From Pollenia angustigena (taxonomy: Eukaryota > Arthropoda > Insecta > Diptera > Polleniidae), in assembly GCA_930367215.1 (NCBI GenBank), contig OV884056.1, forward strand, positions 87,183,285 through 87,247,284: a DNA stretch of 64,000 bases, read 5' to 3'. Made by a program: the position numbers and the translations under genes. Below the pieces are notes generated by a model. The model searched no databases. It had not been told where the DNA came from and was given only the letters and a program-made list of their open reading frames with translations. Below, in pieces: positions 33,226 to 43,899 of this stretch (position 1 is its first letter; each line of letters starts with the position of its first letter).

Positions 33226-33868
33226 CACTGTGGCGCCTTTTCCCAAAAACCGTGGCAAAAATACAAAATTTGATGACAAAATTTTGTAAAATGAATGAAC
33301 GCATCGTATAAAGACCATTTTACTGATCAGAACTCAAAAACGTTTTTCTTAATTGGATAAGAATTATAGCTGGTGGAGCTGCTTAAAGTCGACAGTTTTT
33401 TAGAAACTCCAAAAAAGGTGATTTTGAGAAAAAAAAGACATTTTAGAATTGAAGTGTCAGAAATATTGCCTGCCGTGTGATCACCACTTTTTTGGTATTG
33501 TTTTAAAGGTATATTTATTGTTTATTAAAAAAAAGTAAGAAAATGTCCACCAGATACCCTACTTTTTTGGCAGTTGCCGTTTTTCAGACACCCTATATTT
33601 AGGTACTTTTTACAAATAAAATAGAGAATATCTAAAAATGGGCAAAAATGGTCACGCCCATATTTTGTTAGCATATTTACTACACAGTACTTTAAATAAT
33701 TTAGCTAAATTGGGTCACAAAAAATGACAGGTTTTCTTGAAATTTAAAGAAAGATGTTACAATCTTATAGACAGCGTTGCCACAGCCAAGATATTTTTGC
33801 AACCAAAATTAAAAAAAATTGACAAATAAGGAAAAAAGCTACCAAAATTTTAATATTTTTTATATTTT
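33226..33868. other. 5' non-coding part of Transib C
   Basis: AT-rich leader between the left terminus and the recognisable transposase. I find no GRPR-like N-terminal domain here, unlike copy A. It has either been lost or lies in an unrecognised, decayed exon. Confidence 0.5.
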
Positions 33869-35243
33869 ATGTTATCTGTTTTATGTTATCATAATGTGAA
33901 TGTTCTTCCTGGATATAAAAAGGTAACCTCTGCCAAAAAAGAAGCAGTACCATCTAATGTAAAAGTTACTGAAGTATCAGCAGAAGTTAAACTGCAAGAC
34001 TTAATGGATCATACATCTAAACGATTAGTTCATAGTTTTCCTGAAAAAGAAAGAGCATTACTTCCAGATAGGCTTACATTGATAAGCAAGTGGGGATGTG
34101 ATGGATCATCTGGTCAAAGTGCTTACAAACAAACAATATCGACAACTGACATAACTATTACAGATGCAAATATGTTTATGGCTTCTATAGTTCCTTTACG
34201 ACTTAGAGGTGAAATCTCTGAGCATTGGAAAAATCCTCGCCCATCGTCAGTCCATTTTTGCCGTCCGATATTTTTTAAATATGCAAAGGAGTCTTCAGAG
34301 ATAATCAAGTCTACAGTAAATGATATAAAAAAGCAAATTTCCGAAGTAAAGCCTTCTGTTATTATGAATTTTGTCTTACAATGATTGATGGCAAAGTCTT
34401 AAATGTAATAACAGATACTTCTTCAACTTTGAAGTGTGCAATTTGCAAAAAGTCACAGAAGGACTTTCAAAATTTTAATGATTCAAGTGATGTGCAAAAC
34501 TATGAATATGGAATTTCTCCGTTACATGCCAGAATTAGGTGCATGGAGTTTATTTTAAAATTAGCGTACACAATTCCGAGAGTAGGAGAACGTTTTCATG
34601 AGAATGCAACACCAAAAGAAAAACTAACTGCTCGAAAAAATATTATACAAAATGAATTTCTTAAGAACCTTGGACTAAAAATAGACTGCCCAAAGCAGGG
34701 ATATGGAAATACTAACGATGGTAACATGTCCAGATCGTTTTTTGAAAATGATGAGGTAACAGCCCAAATTACTGGTGTCGACAACCATATTATTAAAAGG
34801 TTGGCAGTTATTCTAAATGTTATAAACTCTAGAGAAATGGTAAATGGCCCAAAGTTTCAGGATTATGAATCAAAAACTGCCCTGCTTTTGGCTCAAAAGT
34901 ACCCTGAGAAGAAACTTACTCCTACATACTCCATAAGATTTTGGCTCATGGCAAAAATTTAATTGAATATCAATGCTTACCAATTGGAGAGTTATCAGAA
35001 GAAGCCCAGGAATGCAAAAACAAAAATTACAAGCACTTTAGATATGCGAATACTTGCAAAATTTCACGGATTAGACAGAATGATGATCTTTTTAATATGT
35101 TGGCGGCCTCTTCAGACCCACTGATTTCATCGCGGAGACATGTAAGATCTCGAAAGGATTTGGAAGAATATAATTATAGCTCCGATATGTTAAGTCTATT
35201 ACAAATCGCTAAAAATGTTAATGACTATTTTGAAGAAAACTAA
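33869..35243 (+). pseudogene. Transib/RAG1-like DDE transposase, three broken frames
   Basis: Recombinase of the RAG1/Transib family. Frame 1 (33869-34384) has NVNVLPGYKK, resembling the LLPGYH stretch of RAG1, then KWGCDGSSGQSAYKQ with the first catalytic Asp at about 34100, and HWKNPRPSSVHFCRPI, like the EPKPNS...CCKPL block after Asp600. Frame 2 (34381-34962) has a CAICKK Cys pair, YGISPLHARIRCMEF at the Asp708 position, and QGYGNTNDGNMSRSFF, like the MNGNFARKL block. Frame 3 (34941-35243) has AHGKNLIEY and IGELSEEAQECKNK, where RAG1 carries Glu962. Frameshifts lie near 34380 and 34941. In my alignment the second Asp position is not Asp. The start is unknown because the N-terminal domain is missing. 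Confidence 0.8.
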
Positions 35244-35439
35244 CTATTAAAAAAATTTATAAAAATAACTCAATATCATATTATAATATAGCATACTATA
35301 AAATAATATTATAAATTAACATAAGTATTAAAAATATTTCAATAATTTTTATCTGTAATATAAATAAAAAGAGTTATATTATTATAACATGTTATATTAG
35401 AGTAGCATTTTTTCTAGACTTCCCTATGAGAATGTCATT

Positions 35440-36193
35440 TAAAGCACAAAAAGTTGTGTTTTAAATGTTTGAGAAATTTTAAAAATATCATTACTTCAAC
35501 ATATATGATTTTTGCGACAAGAAAGGTTAAAGGTGTCATTGTGTCCAATGCCTATTACAATAAGGGAGCACTTATTTTGATCCTAAGAGATTTAAAAATC
35601 AAGTGTTTTCCCCCCATTACAAATTTCTTGGTAACTTTTAAAAATTATGATGTTTTCAACAAAAAAAAAAAAAAAAACACTGTGCACAGTGCCTCCACAA
35701 AGCTATGGCTAATAATGATGCTCATTTTTAAGTTATGATGTTTGTAAAAAAAACAGTCGAAAGCAGACACTGTGCACAGTGCCGCGCCTAACCTATGACC
35801 TTGCAAATCATATATATATATTAAAGAAAAAGGAGTTTTCTTTCAAATGCTAATTACAATTGTGCCGTTTATTTTGAAAGTGGCATAAGTCAATTCGGTT
35901 TTTAAGTCGAGATATTTAAGGGTTTGCGTTTTAACACGTTTAAAAATATGGATGCTAACTTTCGAGAAGATTCACTTGTATTTGATACATCATGATAATG
36001 ATATTTTTCTCAGTATTATTATTATTATTATTATTTATTATTATTATTTATTATTATTATTTATTATTAACTCGATTTTTTTTGAAAAAGTGACTAATGC
36101 CACTTTCAAAATAAACGGCTCAATTTTTAAATATCTTTATCAGTTCAAAAGTTATGATTTTTGCAACGAAAAAAGTCAAAAGGCTCCACTGTG
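35440..36193. repeat. Irregular tandem copies of the Transib C right end
   Basis: Variants of GTTATGATTTTTGCAACGAA followed by a CACTGTG heptamer recur near 35632-35691, 35726-35781 and 36150-36193. An earlier partial copy is near 35500. The two internal copies end in the 14-bp palindrome CACTGTGCACAGTG (35678-35691 and 35768-35781). An ATT microsatellite lies at 36015-36070. The region is non-coding. Confidence 0.7.
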
Positions 36194-36642
36194 CGGCGCC
36201 CACTATGACCTGTTCGCGCTTATTTGTACTTACTTGAATAATTCCAGGTTTCTCGCATTGGTACTAAGCGTCAGTTGGCTCGGCTCGGCAACAAGCGGCT
36301 ACTCTGTACGCATCCTTAGTTAGTCAATATGTCAAAAACACAAGCAACTTTTGTATTTCTCTCTCCCCTACAGATAATATTGGACTACGTGGTCCATTGT
36401 GGCTTAAATGGACTACTTACAACATGGTCCAATGTACTGCAGTATGGACCATGTTATAAGAAATTAAAATGCAGTGCTGCCAACAACTGCATAATGTATA
36501 CTTTTCTATAGTTTACAGTATTACACATTGGTAGCTCTGATGGTGTCCATTATTAATTGTTTATTTAAAAGTGAAAGTTTGTGAAATTTGTGGAAAAAAG
36601 ATAAAAAAAATTAAAAATACCAAGTAAATATATTTAATAATA

Positions 36643-37003
36643 CAGTACTTTTCGCTTATAGTCCATTCCGCTTAAAGGCCAAAAACGGATTTAAGCCAAA
36701 ACTGTCATATTCACTTGCAGATTTTTTCGAATTTCATACAAATTATTTGTTCTAAGGTCCGTTTCGCTTGTAGTCCATTTTCGTTTCAAAGCCACATTTT
36801 CTTAGCATGCATTTATAATTCTTTATGCAAAAATGTTCGCTTATAGTCCACTCTGTTTTTTATATATTTTAATCAACTGGCAACATGTTTTTATTTTTTT
36901 TTTTTTTAAATGGCTTATACAAAAAATCGGTTATAGTCCAAATTCGCTTATAGTCTAAAAAAGTTGTGCAACTATAGTAGAGGACTATAAGCGAAAAGTA
37001 CTG
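36643..37003. mobile_element. Pogo-like MITE (361 bp)
   Basis: Termini CAGTACTTTTCGCTTATAGT and, inverted, CAGTACTTTTCGCTTATAGT are identical and lie between TA dinucleotides (36641-36642, 37004-37005). TTCGCTTATAGTCCA-type motifs recur inside. A CAGT start plus TA target is characteristic of pogo/Tigger elements of the Tc1/mariner group. No transposase. Confidence 0.8.
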
Positions 37004-37080
37004 TAGCAATAATAGACTACAAGTACACACCATAAAATGCGATTAGTAAAAAATGAAAAAGAAAAATGCATAAAATACCC

Positions 37081-37237
37081 CTTAAGTCCCAATTCACACC
37101 TTGCATGTCTTATTGATCAGCTTGCTACTTTATAACGAGAGTGAAGAGAGGAAAATAAACGTTTCTCTCTCACTCTCTCTCGCCTATAAGGTAGCAAGCT
37201 GATCAATAAGACTTGCAACGTGTGAATTGGCACTAAG
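37081..37237. mobile_element. Palindromic MITE (about 157 bp)
   Basis: AGTCCCAATTCACACCTTGC and, inverted, AGTGCCAATTCACACGTTGC continue through TCTTATTGATCAGCTTGCTA, giving arms of about 55 bp around a CTCTCTCTCAC tract. The target duplication is unclear. Confidence 0.75.
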
Positions 37238-37626
37238 TGTACTCCATACTGTAGTAACGTGAAGTACTTTTAAAACTAACCCACTTTAGTACTCCATGGA
37301 GTAGTTTAGGGACTACTTCGGTGGGTTATATGCTCCCTTCCTAGGACATCGTAATGTTAAACGGACCACCTTTTACCCATATATTTGGAGTACTCCTACT
37401 CCTTTATGAACTACTCTTTACATGCATGTATGGACTAGTCTTGTTATCTGCAGGGTCTAAATAAGAAAAAAAGTAGCTCAGCTGTGTTTTTTATGCCACC
37501 TTTGAAGTGAATTCGCCTTGATAATCCATTTATTCATTGTCAAACGACTATATTGTTATCAACAATAGAAATTTGTGAAACATTTTTTATTATACAATTA
37601 AATTGCATTAGTTGTGTTTGTTTGAC

Positions 37627-38245
37627 GGAAAGAAATTTTCAATAATTAGTATTGAGGTTAGTTTTGTTGAACTGCTTATGGCTTTTAATCCAAATTTTTA
37701 TATTTTTAAATTATTTTTAAAAAACAAGGAATTCTACAACATGAAATTAATTAACAAAAATAACCACAATACTAATAATTGTTAAAAGCTAAGGCACGAG
37801 CTTCTATGCTAACATTTGTACTTCAAGTTGTGCTGAAAACGTCAACAAGAAAAAGAAAGACAAAATAAATGAAAAAAATGTACTTTGGACTACGAGAAGA
37901 ATTCTTAACAAAAAGAACGAAAAAAATAGCAGTAAGGAAGATCATGTAAATCAATTAAAGTAGATAATCATTCAAAGCAAATTTCGATCTCCCAAAGGTT
38001 AAATACAATTTGGTTTAAAGATTGATGTTTGACTTTTGACTGCCAGCAGTCGTCGATGATTGAGTGGTTACTAATGACACATGCAAGGGTAACCTGCTCG
38101 TGAAAGACAGGGTTCGAGCCCCGCGGCAGTCAAGAATGAAAAATTATCAATAAATTTTAATTGATTTCATTTGGGAGAATTCGTTTCTTTATAAAAATAA
38201 ATTAAAAATTACAAAATTTGAATTAAAAAGAAAAAATTTTTATAA
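37627..38245 (+). repeat. tRNA-Ser-like SINE / foldback relative
   Basis: 38036-38135 resembles a tRNA. GACTGCC and GGCAGTC can pair as an acceptor stem. GCAGTCGTCGATGATTGAGT with GGTTACT looks like a serine-type D arm and A box, and AGGGTTCGAGCCCC is a good B box. The downstream tail GTCAAGAATGAAAAATTATC matches the arms of the palindrome at 2810-3315. The left flank (37650-37770, with GAATTCTACAACATGAAATT) matches the same arms inverted, so this may be a decayed foldback copy with a longer centre. Not a functional tRNA. Confidence 0.65.
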
Positions 38246-40310
38246 AAAATATTTAGTGTTATGGTTTCAAGTAAAATTAAAGAAAAAAAAATTCGTTAAA
38301 TATTGCAACAAAATGCGTCTGCCGATAACCACAACACAAGTCACTGATTTTGACATTTGTGTTCGCATAATATTTCATAGTGAAGGCCAAATTTGTATGA
38401 AAACTATTACGTTGTTGCTCGCATGCTTTTTCGATCGACTTTTCGTGCTTATAATTTTAATTGGGACCCATATCAGCTGTTTGTTGTTGAAAATGCAATC
38501 GAGCGATGGCGGTCGACTTCGTGGGCCAGGCTGATAGACTTTTTTTTAACAATTCCATTCTTTTAATATTTTTTTTTTTTTGTTTAATAAAATATAAAGT
38601 GGATTAATAATGTAGGATTATAACGGCTTTGATCTACATAAACAAATATCTAACTGTAGGTCTAAAACTTTCATTTGACATACTATTGTTTACAAAAAAA
38701 TAGCCGCTGTTATCCGTAACTGCTCTTTTACAGTTTCTTAACTTTATTTTGTTAATTTGTCTATTTTATTACAAATTTTCTTTGAGTGTTATCATAATTG
38801 TTGTAGGATTTTGACAATGAACACACATCTATAAATTAGAATTACAAAAACAAGGTTATTTTATTGACATTTATTTGATAAAATTTGAATCTATGGGCCT
38901 GTTTTACGACTGGATTTGATTGTGTGGGTCGTTTCACTCAGAGTCAGTCTCTGAAATAAAAATTCAAATTTATTCATTCATACGAGAATTTCTTGGTGTG
39001 CATTTTAAGAGCCATACCTTGATTTTTGTAGTTGGCTTTTTTTGTGTGTGGCATGTTTCAGTTACAGAGACAAAGAGACAAAAAGACTGTTGGTTAAGTC
39101 AGTCAGTTTAATAGGTTATATTTTTTCTTTGGACAGGAAATAAATAAAATGTGTTACAAATTGTTTGTAAGAGCTTTAAATGAAAGTCTGTTTGTTCAAT
39201 TTTTTTGGAATTCGTGTTGAGTAACACTTGTCTGCCTTGTTAGTGGTCTGAGGAACTATGATTTATGTAGATCTTGTACATCAAGTGGACCCTACAAAAC
39301 TATCTCGAAACCATTTTTTATTTAAGCAGCAAGTGTAATTATTAGATTTTCTTGAAAACAGGCTTAATAAACTAAATAGAACCTGCCTAAAAAACGATAA
39401 ACCTTCATACAAGTATTTATATCAAATCGGACAGACCAACCAAACGACCAGTGTTGTAAACAATCTGCATATTTTTAACAAAAAAATGTTTAAACCATAT
39501 TAAGTTTGGTTATTTTTGAACAACGTCAACAGCAACAAATATTTTCAAAACTAGGTAAATCTCATAAAAATATATAATTTAAACACGCGACAGCAAAACC
39601 AAAACTTCAATATGTACATGGATTCAATATGAGCAGCACAGACTTCTACTTGCCACCAATAAGCCCGATAATACCTAAACACTCGCTTTACTACCTACAA
39701 CAACATCACAACACGAATAAAGTCATGGATACACTTTGAGTTCTACCACAAAAGTTCCAAAGACCAAGTCAGATAAAAGGACGGACATTGTTTTTGTAGA
39801 AAAAAATCATACGGTTTTATTTCTATTAAATCTTTTGGAAAAGTGAGACATACATGGTACACGTACTGTTGCAGCGAAAAGCCTGGAAAATATTACAGTA
39901 ATCGCAAATAATGTACAGTGGAACCTTTATAAACTGGATATCCATTGAAAAAACGAACCGCAAATTCATTCCTTGTGGCACAAAACAGGTAAAAGTACTA
40001 TATTAGGCTCTGTCGAATTTAATACAACCTTGTCCATTGTATTGAAAGCCAATTCTTCCCTAGCGCATATGTTATGTGCGCTATTATGTCAAAGTCACGA
40101 TTACGGGAGCATATTTATAAAAAATAATAGGTCGATTTTAAAAACCAAATAAATTTCATATTTAGGGAATATTTGGGCTTAATTTTTTGTAATTTAGAAG
40201 TACACTTGCATGAAGGCCAGGTGAAAAATGCACAAACTTGGCTGATTGTTAATACTTGATGTTCTTAAAAATAACTATCCAAATATGGGGTATCATCGGT
40301 CAATGGAGAT
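38246..40310. other. No gene seen
   Basis: AT-rich with poly(T) near 38568-38581. A 92-codon frame (38256-38534) and a 63-codon frame (38920-39111) show no recognisable domains and are likely chance. Confidence 0.4.
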
Positions 40311-40317
40311 CACTACA

Positions 40318-40690
40318 TGAAGATGAACCGAAGCTTTTTTGTGGAGGAATATTGATGACTCAGACGTGGAAAATATGTGGTGCCACTTCCCACACAATAA
40401 GAGAAACAATGGATCTTTTAAAAGAAAAGTTCGAAAATCGCATTATTTCTCAAAGAGGAGGAGTGAATTGGTGACCAAGATCATGCGATTTTAAACCTTT
40501 CGACTATTTTTTCTGGAGGGTTTTTAAATCGAAAGTGCACAACAATAATCCCATAACAGTTCAAGAGCCTAAAAACAACATTATGGAGCAGATATTAACC
40601 ATTGACAACCGTTCATTTGAAAAACGTGATTGAGAATTTTGTTAAAAAAAACTTGACCGTCATAAAGCTGGAGAAAAAATATTTTCATTA
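40318..40690 (+). pseudogene. Mariner transposase C-terminal remnant
   Basis: Plus-strand translation reads GATSHTIRETMDLLKEKF (second catalytic region) and ENRIISQRGGVNW. A stop follows, then PRSCDFKPFDYFFW, in which the usual CDLTPLD is changed to CDFKPFD. Frameshifted upstream and stopped; only the C-terminal half is present. It differs clearly from the 30-kb family. Confidence 0.75.
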
Positions 40691-40857
40691 TTTCAAAAAC
40701 AACTAAATTTTTCCTTTGGTTTATTTTCACAAATAATATTCTATTAAGTTTATTTAGGGAGAAAGTGTAAAAATTTATTATAAGAAGCCTACAAGTTTAC
40801 ACAGATTTGTAGTTACAAATTTGACGCAGTCTTGGATTTTTGTTCATATCCCAGCTA

Positions 40858-41035
40858 AAATTCAATTGGTTTCTATTTTGGAGTACATGTAATATAATAT
40901 ATAAACCCAGGCCCCGCCATTTCAGAGATTTTCGGAAAACCAATTTCAACATACACACGGAAAGACGAACATCGTTAAATCAACTTCGCTTCTCATAAGG
41001 ACCCAATATATACATACTTTATAGGGTATAAGATC
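40858..41035. repeat. Dispersed repeat fragment, GGGTATA family
   Basis: CAGCTAAAATTCAATTGGTT, TCGTTAAATCAACTTCGCTT and CTTTATAGGGTATA match the fragment at 2255-2470, in the same orientation. Confidence 0.65.
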
Positions 41036-41334
41036 AATATTGTAGAAATTAAAAATGGAATGAAAAACTTATATAAACCCTTTTTCCCTGTGGCGAAAGG
41101 TATAATAAAACAAGCAAGATTCCTTTTAAAGCGTTTACCATGGTGCGATAAGAACAGAAATATATAAAAATACTGGTATATTTTGTGCGGATATAGTCTA
41201 CTGATAACAAGATTATTTTACCTAATTTGGAAACTCTCAAGATATACAAAAAAAGATATCAACAAGGGATTTATGATTAAAATTAGAGGCAGAAATTTTT
41301 TTATATAAATTTTTATAAATAAATTTTGACATTG

Positions 41335-42304
41335 GGCCTCCGCAACTGCTCCTAATGAACACAATCCTGTCGTTCCAAAAAAGTAGTTCAAAGGTGTCAA
41401 GTCACACGATCGAGGTGGTCAATTCACAGGTCTATTTCTTGCGATAATACGGTCACCAAAGGTTTGGCTCCACAAAGTGATGGTTTCACGCTCTGCATGG
41501 CATGTTGCGCCGTATGGTTGAAATCATTTCTCCTCAAACTGATCTGCAATGATATGAGGAATAAAAAATCATGAATCATTTGCCTGTAGCGTGTGCCATT
41601 CACTGTAGTGTTGTCACCGGTTTCGGATTTAAAGACAAATTCAGCGATGAAGCCTTCGGCATCTAAGCCGCACCAAGCTTTGGTTTTTTTTGGGAATGTA
41701 ATGGAGCCTCAGGAGTCTCATCACATTTAAGTTGTTGTTAAGCCAGAAGCTGACTTGACAACTTAAATTTGGTTTCACTTTCAGTTAATTCTCACCCCAT
41801 TCACCGAAAAACGAAGCAACTGATAGCCCGCTGGATCTACCAACCTTGCATTAGTTGGATCTTTTATAATTGAAGGCCAAGATCTTTCCTGGAATTTTAA
41901 CAAGTAGTGCACGGGCAGAGACCGAGTTGTTGAGGTTAGCGTCGGGACGATGAAATCGAGTCCTCTGTCAAACTCACGCCTACAGCGGCAATGACTTAAT
42001 CTGCACGTACGGTACGGACTCGATTTGGATGAATATTATCCAAAAGACGAAATGTGGTGATGAATCGATCCATAGTATTGCGTTAAGCAGTTGGACTATT
42101 GGGCACACCGTTAACTTTACGAAGTGCTCTATATGCTTGTCGAACAGATCGCCAATTCGGGAAATAAATTTCCACGATTTGTAAACGTTATTCTGGTATA
42201 AGTTTTTACATGGAGATTTGCCAAAGTCAACCAAACTTATTAATATGACAGCTAGTTTTAAAGTTATCCCTATCGGAAGTTCTATGCGTTAAAAAAACAC
42301 CCTT
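41335..42304 (-). pseudogene. Mariner element, degenerate, 3' truncated
   Basis: The right terminus is AAAAAAACACCCTT before TA (42305-42306). On the minus strand the transposase reads ALRKVNGVPNSPTA-like sequence, then NIHPNRVRTVRTA and PVNPLLTSS-type debris. Further on come KTKAWCGLDAEGFIAEFVFK, NGTRYRQMIHDFLF and a decayed third catalytic block near 41390. Many stops and frameshifts. It is closer to the 7831-8490 mariner (similar ACACCCTT terminus) than to the 30-kb one. Confidence 0.7.
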
Positions 42305-42306
42305 TA

Positions 42307-43899
42307 TAGGAGATGTAGATATAACTGCCTGTTTTTAGTTGACGAGCGCGAAATTAGTTTGTTCAACTTACTGAGCTACCTAAATAAGAGCGTTAAGCGT
42401 TTTGTTTCATGTCGAAACTTCACATTTTCATTAAGTAAATACGAAACAAACCTTTAGAACGCGAATTCAGGACCACCCAGTTTGAAAATCTTATTTGACA
42501 GATCGTTAGGTCGGTTTGTTTTATCGAATATGTATTGACAATAGAATTTTAATGGTTTAACAAACGCTTGTTGCTCTTACGTAAGTAGCTCAGTTACATT
42601 TAAAACCAACTTGCAATATATCCAAATTTTTGTAGTGGATTGTTTTCTTACTGTTAATAAGAAAAATTAAACTATTGTCGTTTTTTAATTTTCAAAGATA
42701 TTCGAATGAATTTTTTTTATATTTTATTCGTTCGATTGTTACAAAAAAAGCTTAATATTATTCGGCTTTTCGAACACGAAATAAATATTATAAAATCCGA
42801 ATAATTGTCAACACTAGCTAGGACCCACTGTTACTGCAAAATATACATTAAAAACAAATAAACAACATTCATTCAATTATCCAAACGAAATTACACCACA
42901 AATACAACAACAGTTGCAAATAAATACAGACACACAAACTGACAATATAATAAAATCAAACAGCATGCTCAAGGTCATTCAAGCGCGCCAAATGCAATCA
43001 AACAACAACAACAACATTTAAAGCTCAGAAAAAGTTGAATTAATGAAAAAAGATCTCTACAAACATTCGTGCATAAAAAAGTAGAAAAAAAAATCTCTTA
43101 AACACTGCCGGTCAGACAGACATTTAAATTTTTTTCTTCATACAAGTTTAATAGAAAAAAAAGAAATCCATCGCTAACAGAAAAAACCGAATAAGTCAAA
43201 AATTTTAAATATTATATTTTACAACAAATTAGTTTGTGTTTTTTTCTAGTTTTTTAATACAAAATTTTATTTTGTAAGTTTAACATATTTTTTTTTAAAT
43301 TCTTCAATTATTTATTATTTTATTTTATTGTTGATATTTTAAGAAAAATCTTATAACTTTATTTAGTGTTTTTTTACGTTAAGTAAAGTAAACTTTGTAA
43401 TGTAATTTGCTTAGAAATTTTTTTAAGTTTATAAATAATTTCCCAAGCTTTAAGGCAAATTAAAGGAAAAGACGTTTATAAACAATTGTAATACAACAAA
43501 CATTAGCTGAACATTCACAGACAGTATCCAGCATAAATAATTTTTTTTGTTTACTAAAAACATTTGAGTTAAAACTGCGATTGAAGTTAAGAATATAAGA
43601 AAAAAGTTTATAAGGAAAAAGTTCTAAGAGTATTTCTTTAAGAATAAATGAAATATTTGATCAGTGTTGCAAGATATTTTTTTTAAAAAACCTACGCAGT
43701 CAATAAAAAATCCAATTATTTCTAACACGCCAGAAACAAATTTTCCCTACATAAGTCTCTCATATTTTGTACAAAAAAAAAAAAAAATAAATAAATAAAT
43801 AAACAATAACAATGAAACTTTATACTCCAAATATGTTTTGGACAAACTCAAAATACGGATTGAAATTTTTTTAAAAAAATTAAATTAAATAAACATCAG
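42307..43899. other. No gene seen; AT-rich with CAA microsatellite
   Basis: Strongly AT-rich. A CAACAACAACAACA tract lies near 43003-43016 and an AAAT repeat near 43785-43802. No element termini recognised. Confidence 0.5.

Larger units (their letters stand above)
33226..36193 (+). mobile_element. Transib (RAG1-related) transposon, copy C, second family
   Basis: The 2968-bp element is bounded by exact CGGCG repeats (33221-33225 and 36194-36198). The left terminus is CACTGTGGCGCCTTTTCCC. The right terminus, inverted, is CACAGTGGAGCCTTTTGAC. Both then carry a GCAAAAAT block 22 nt after the heptamer. CACAGTG equals the consensus heptamer of vertebrate recombination signals, and GCAAAAATC matches the nonamer consensus at 7 of 9 positions. 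It encodes a broken RAG1-like transposase (33869-35243). Termini differ from copies A and B, so it is a separate family. Internal repeats of the right end occupy 35440-36190, and similarity among them runs slightly past the called terminus, a caveat on the exact right boundary. Confidence 0.8.
36366..37455. mobile_element. GGACTA-motif MITE, copy 2, with nested inserts
   Basis: Ends CCCTACAGATAATA and, inverted, CCCTGCAGATAACA; TCT lies on both outer sides. The right part matches 10836-11207 inverted, including TAGGACATCGTAATGTTAAA, and GGACTA motifs abound. The length is inflated by two further MITEs (36643-37003 and 37081-37237). Confidence 0.7.

Noticed and set aside
36015..36070. ATT-rich tract that looked like a CRISPR-like spacer array
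   Set aside because: It is a simple trinucleotide microsatellite inside Transib C; CRISPR arrays are not expected in eukaryotic DNA.
38030..38135. A functional tRNA-Ser gene
   Set aside because: Acceptor stem and B box are present, but the anticodon arm is not convincing and the downstream tail is shared with a dispersed repeat, so SINE or pseudogene is preferred.
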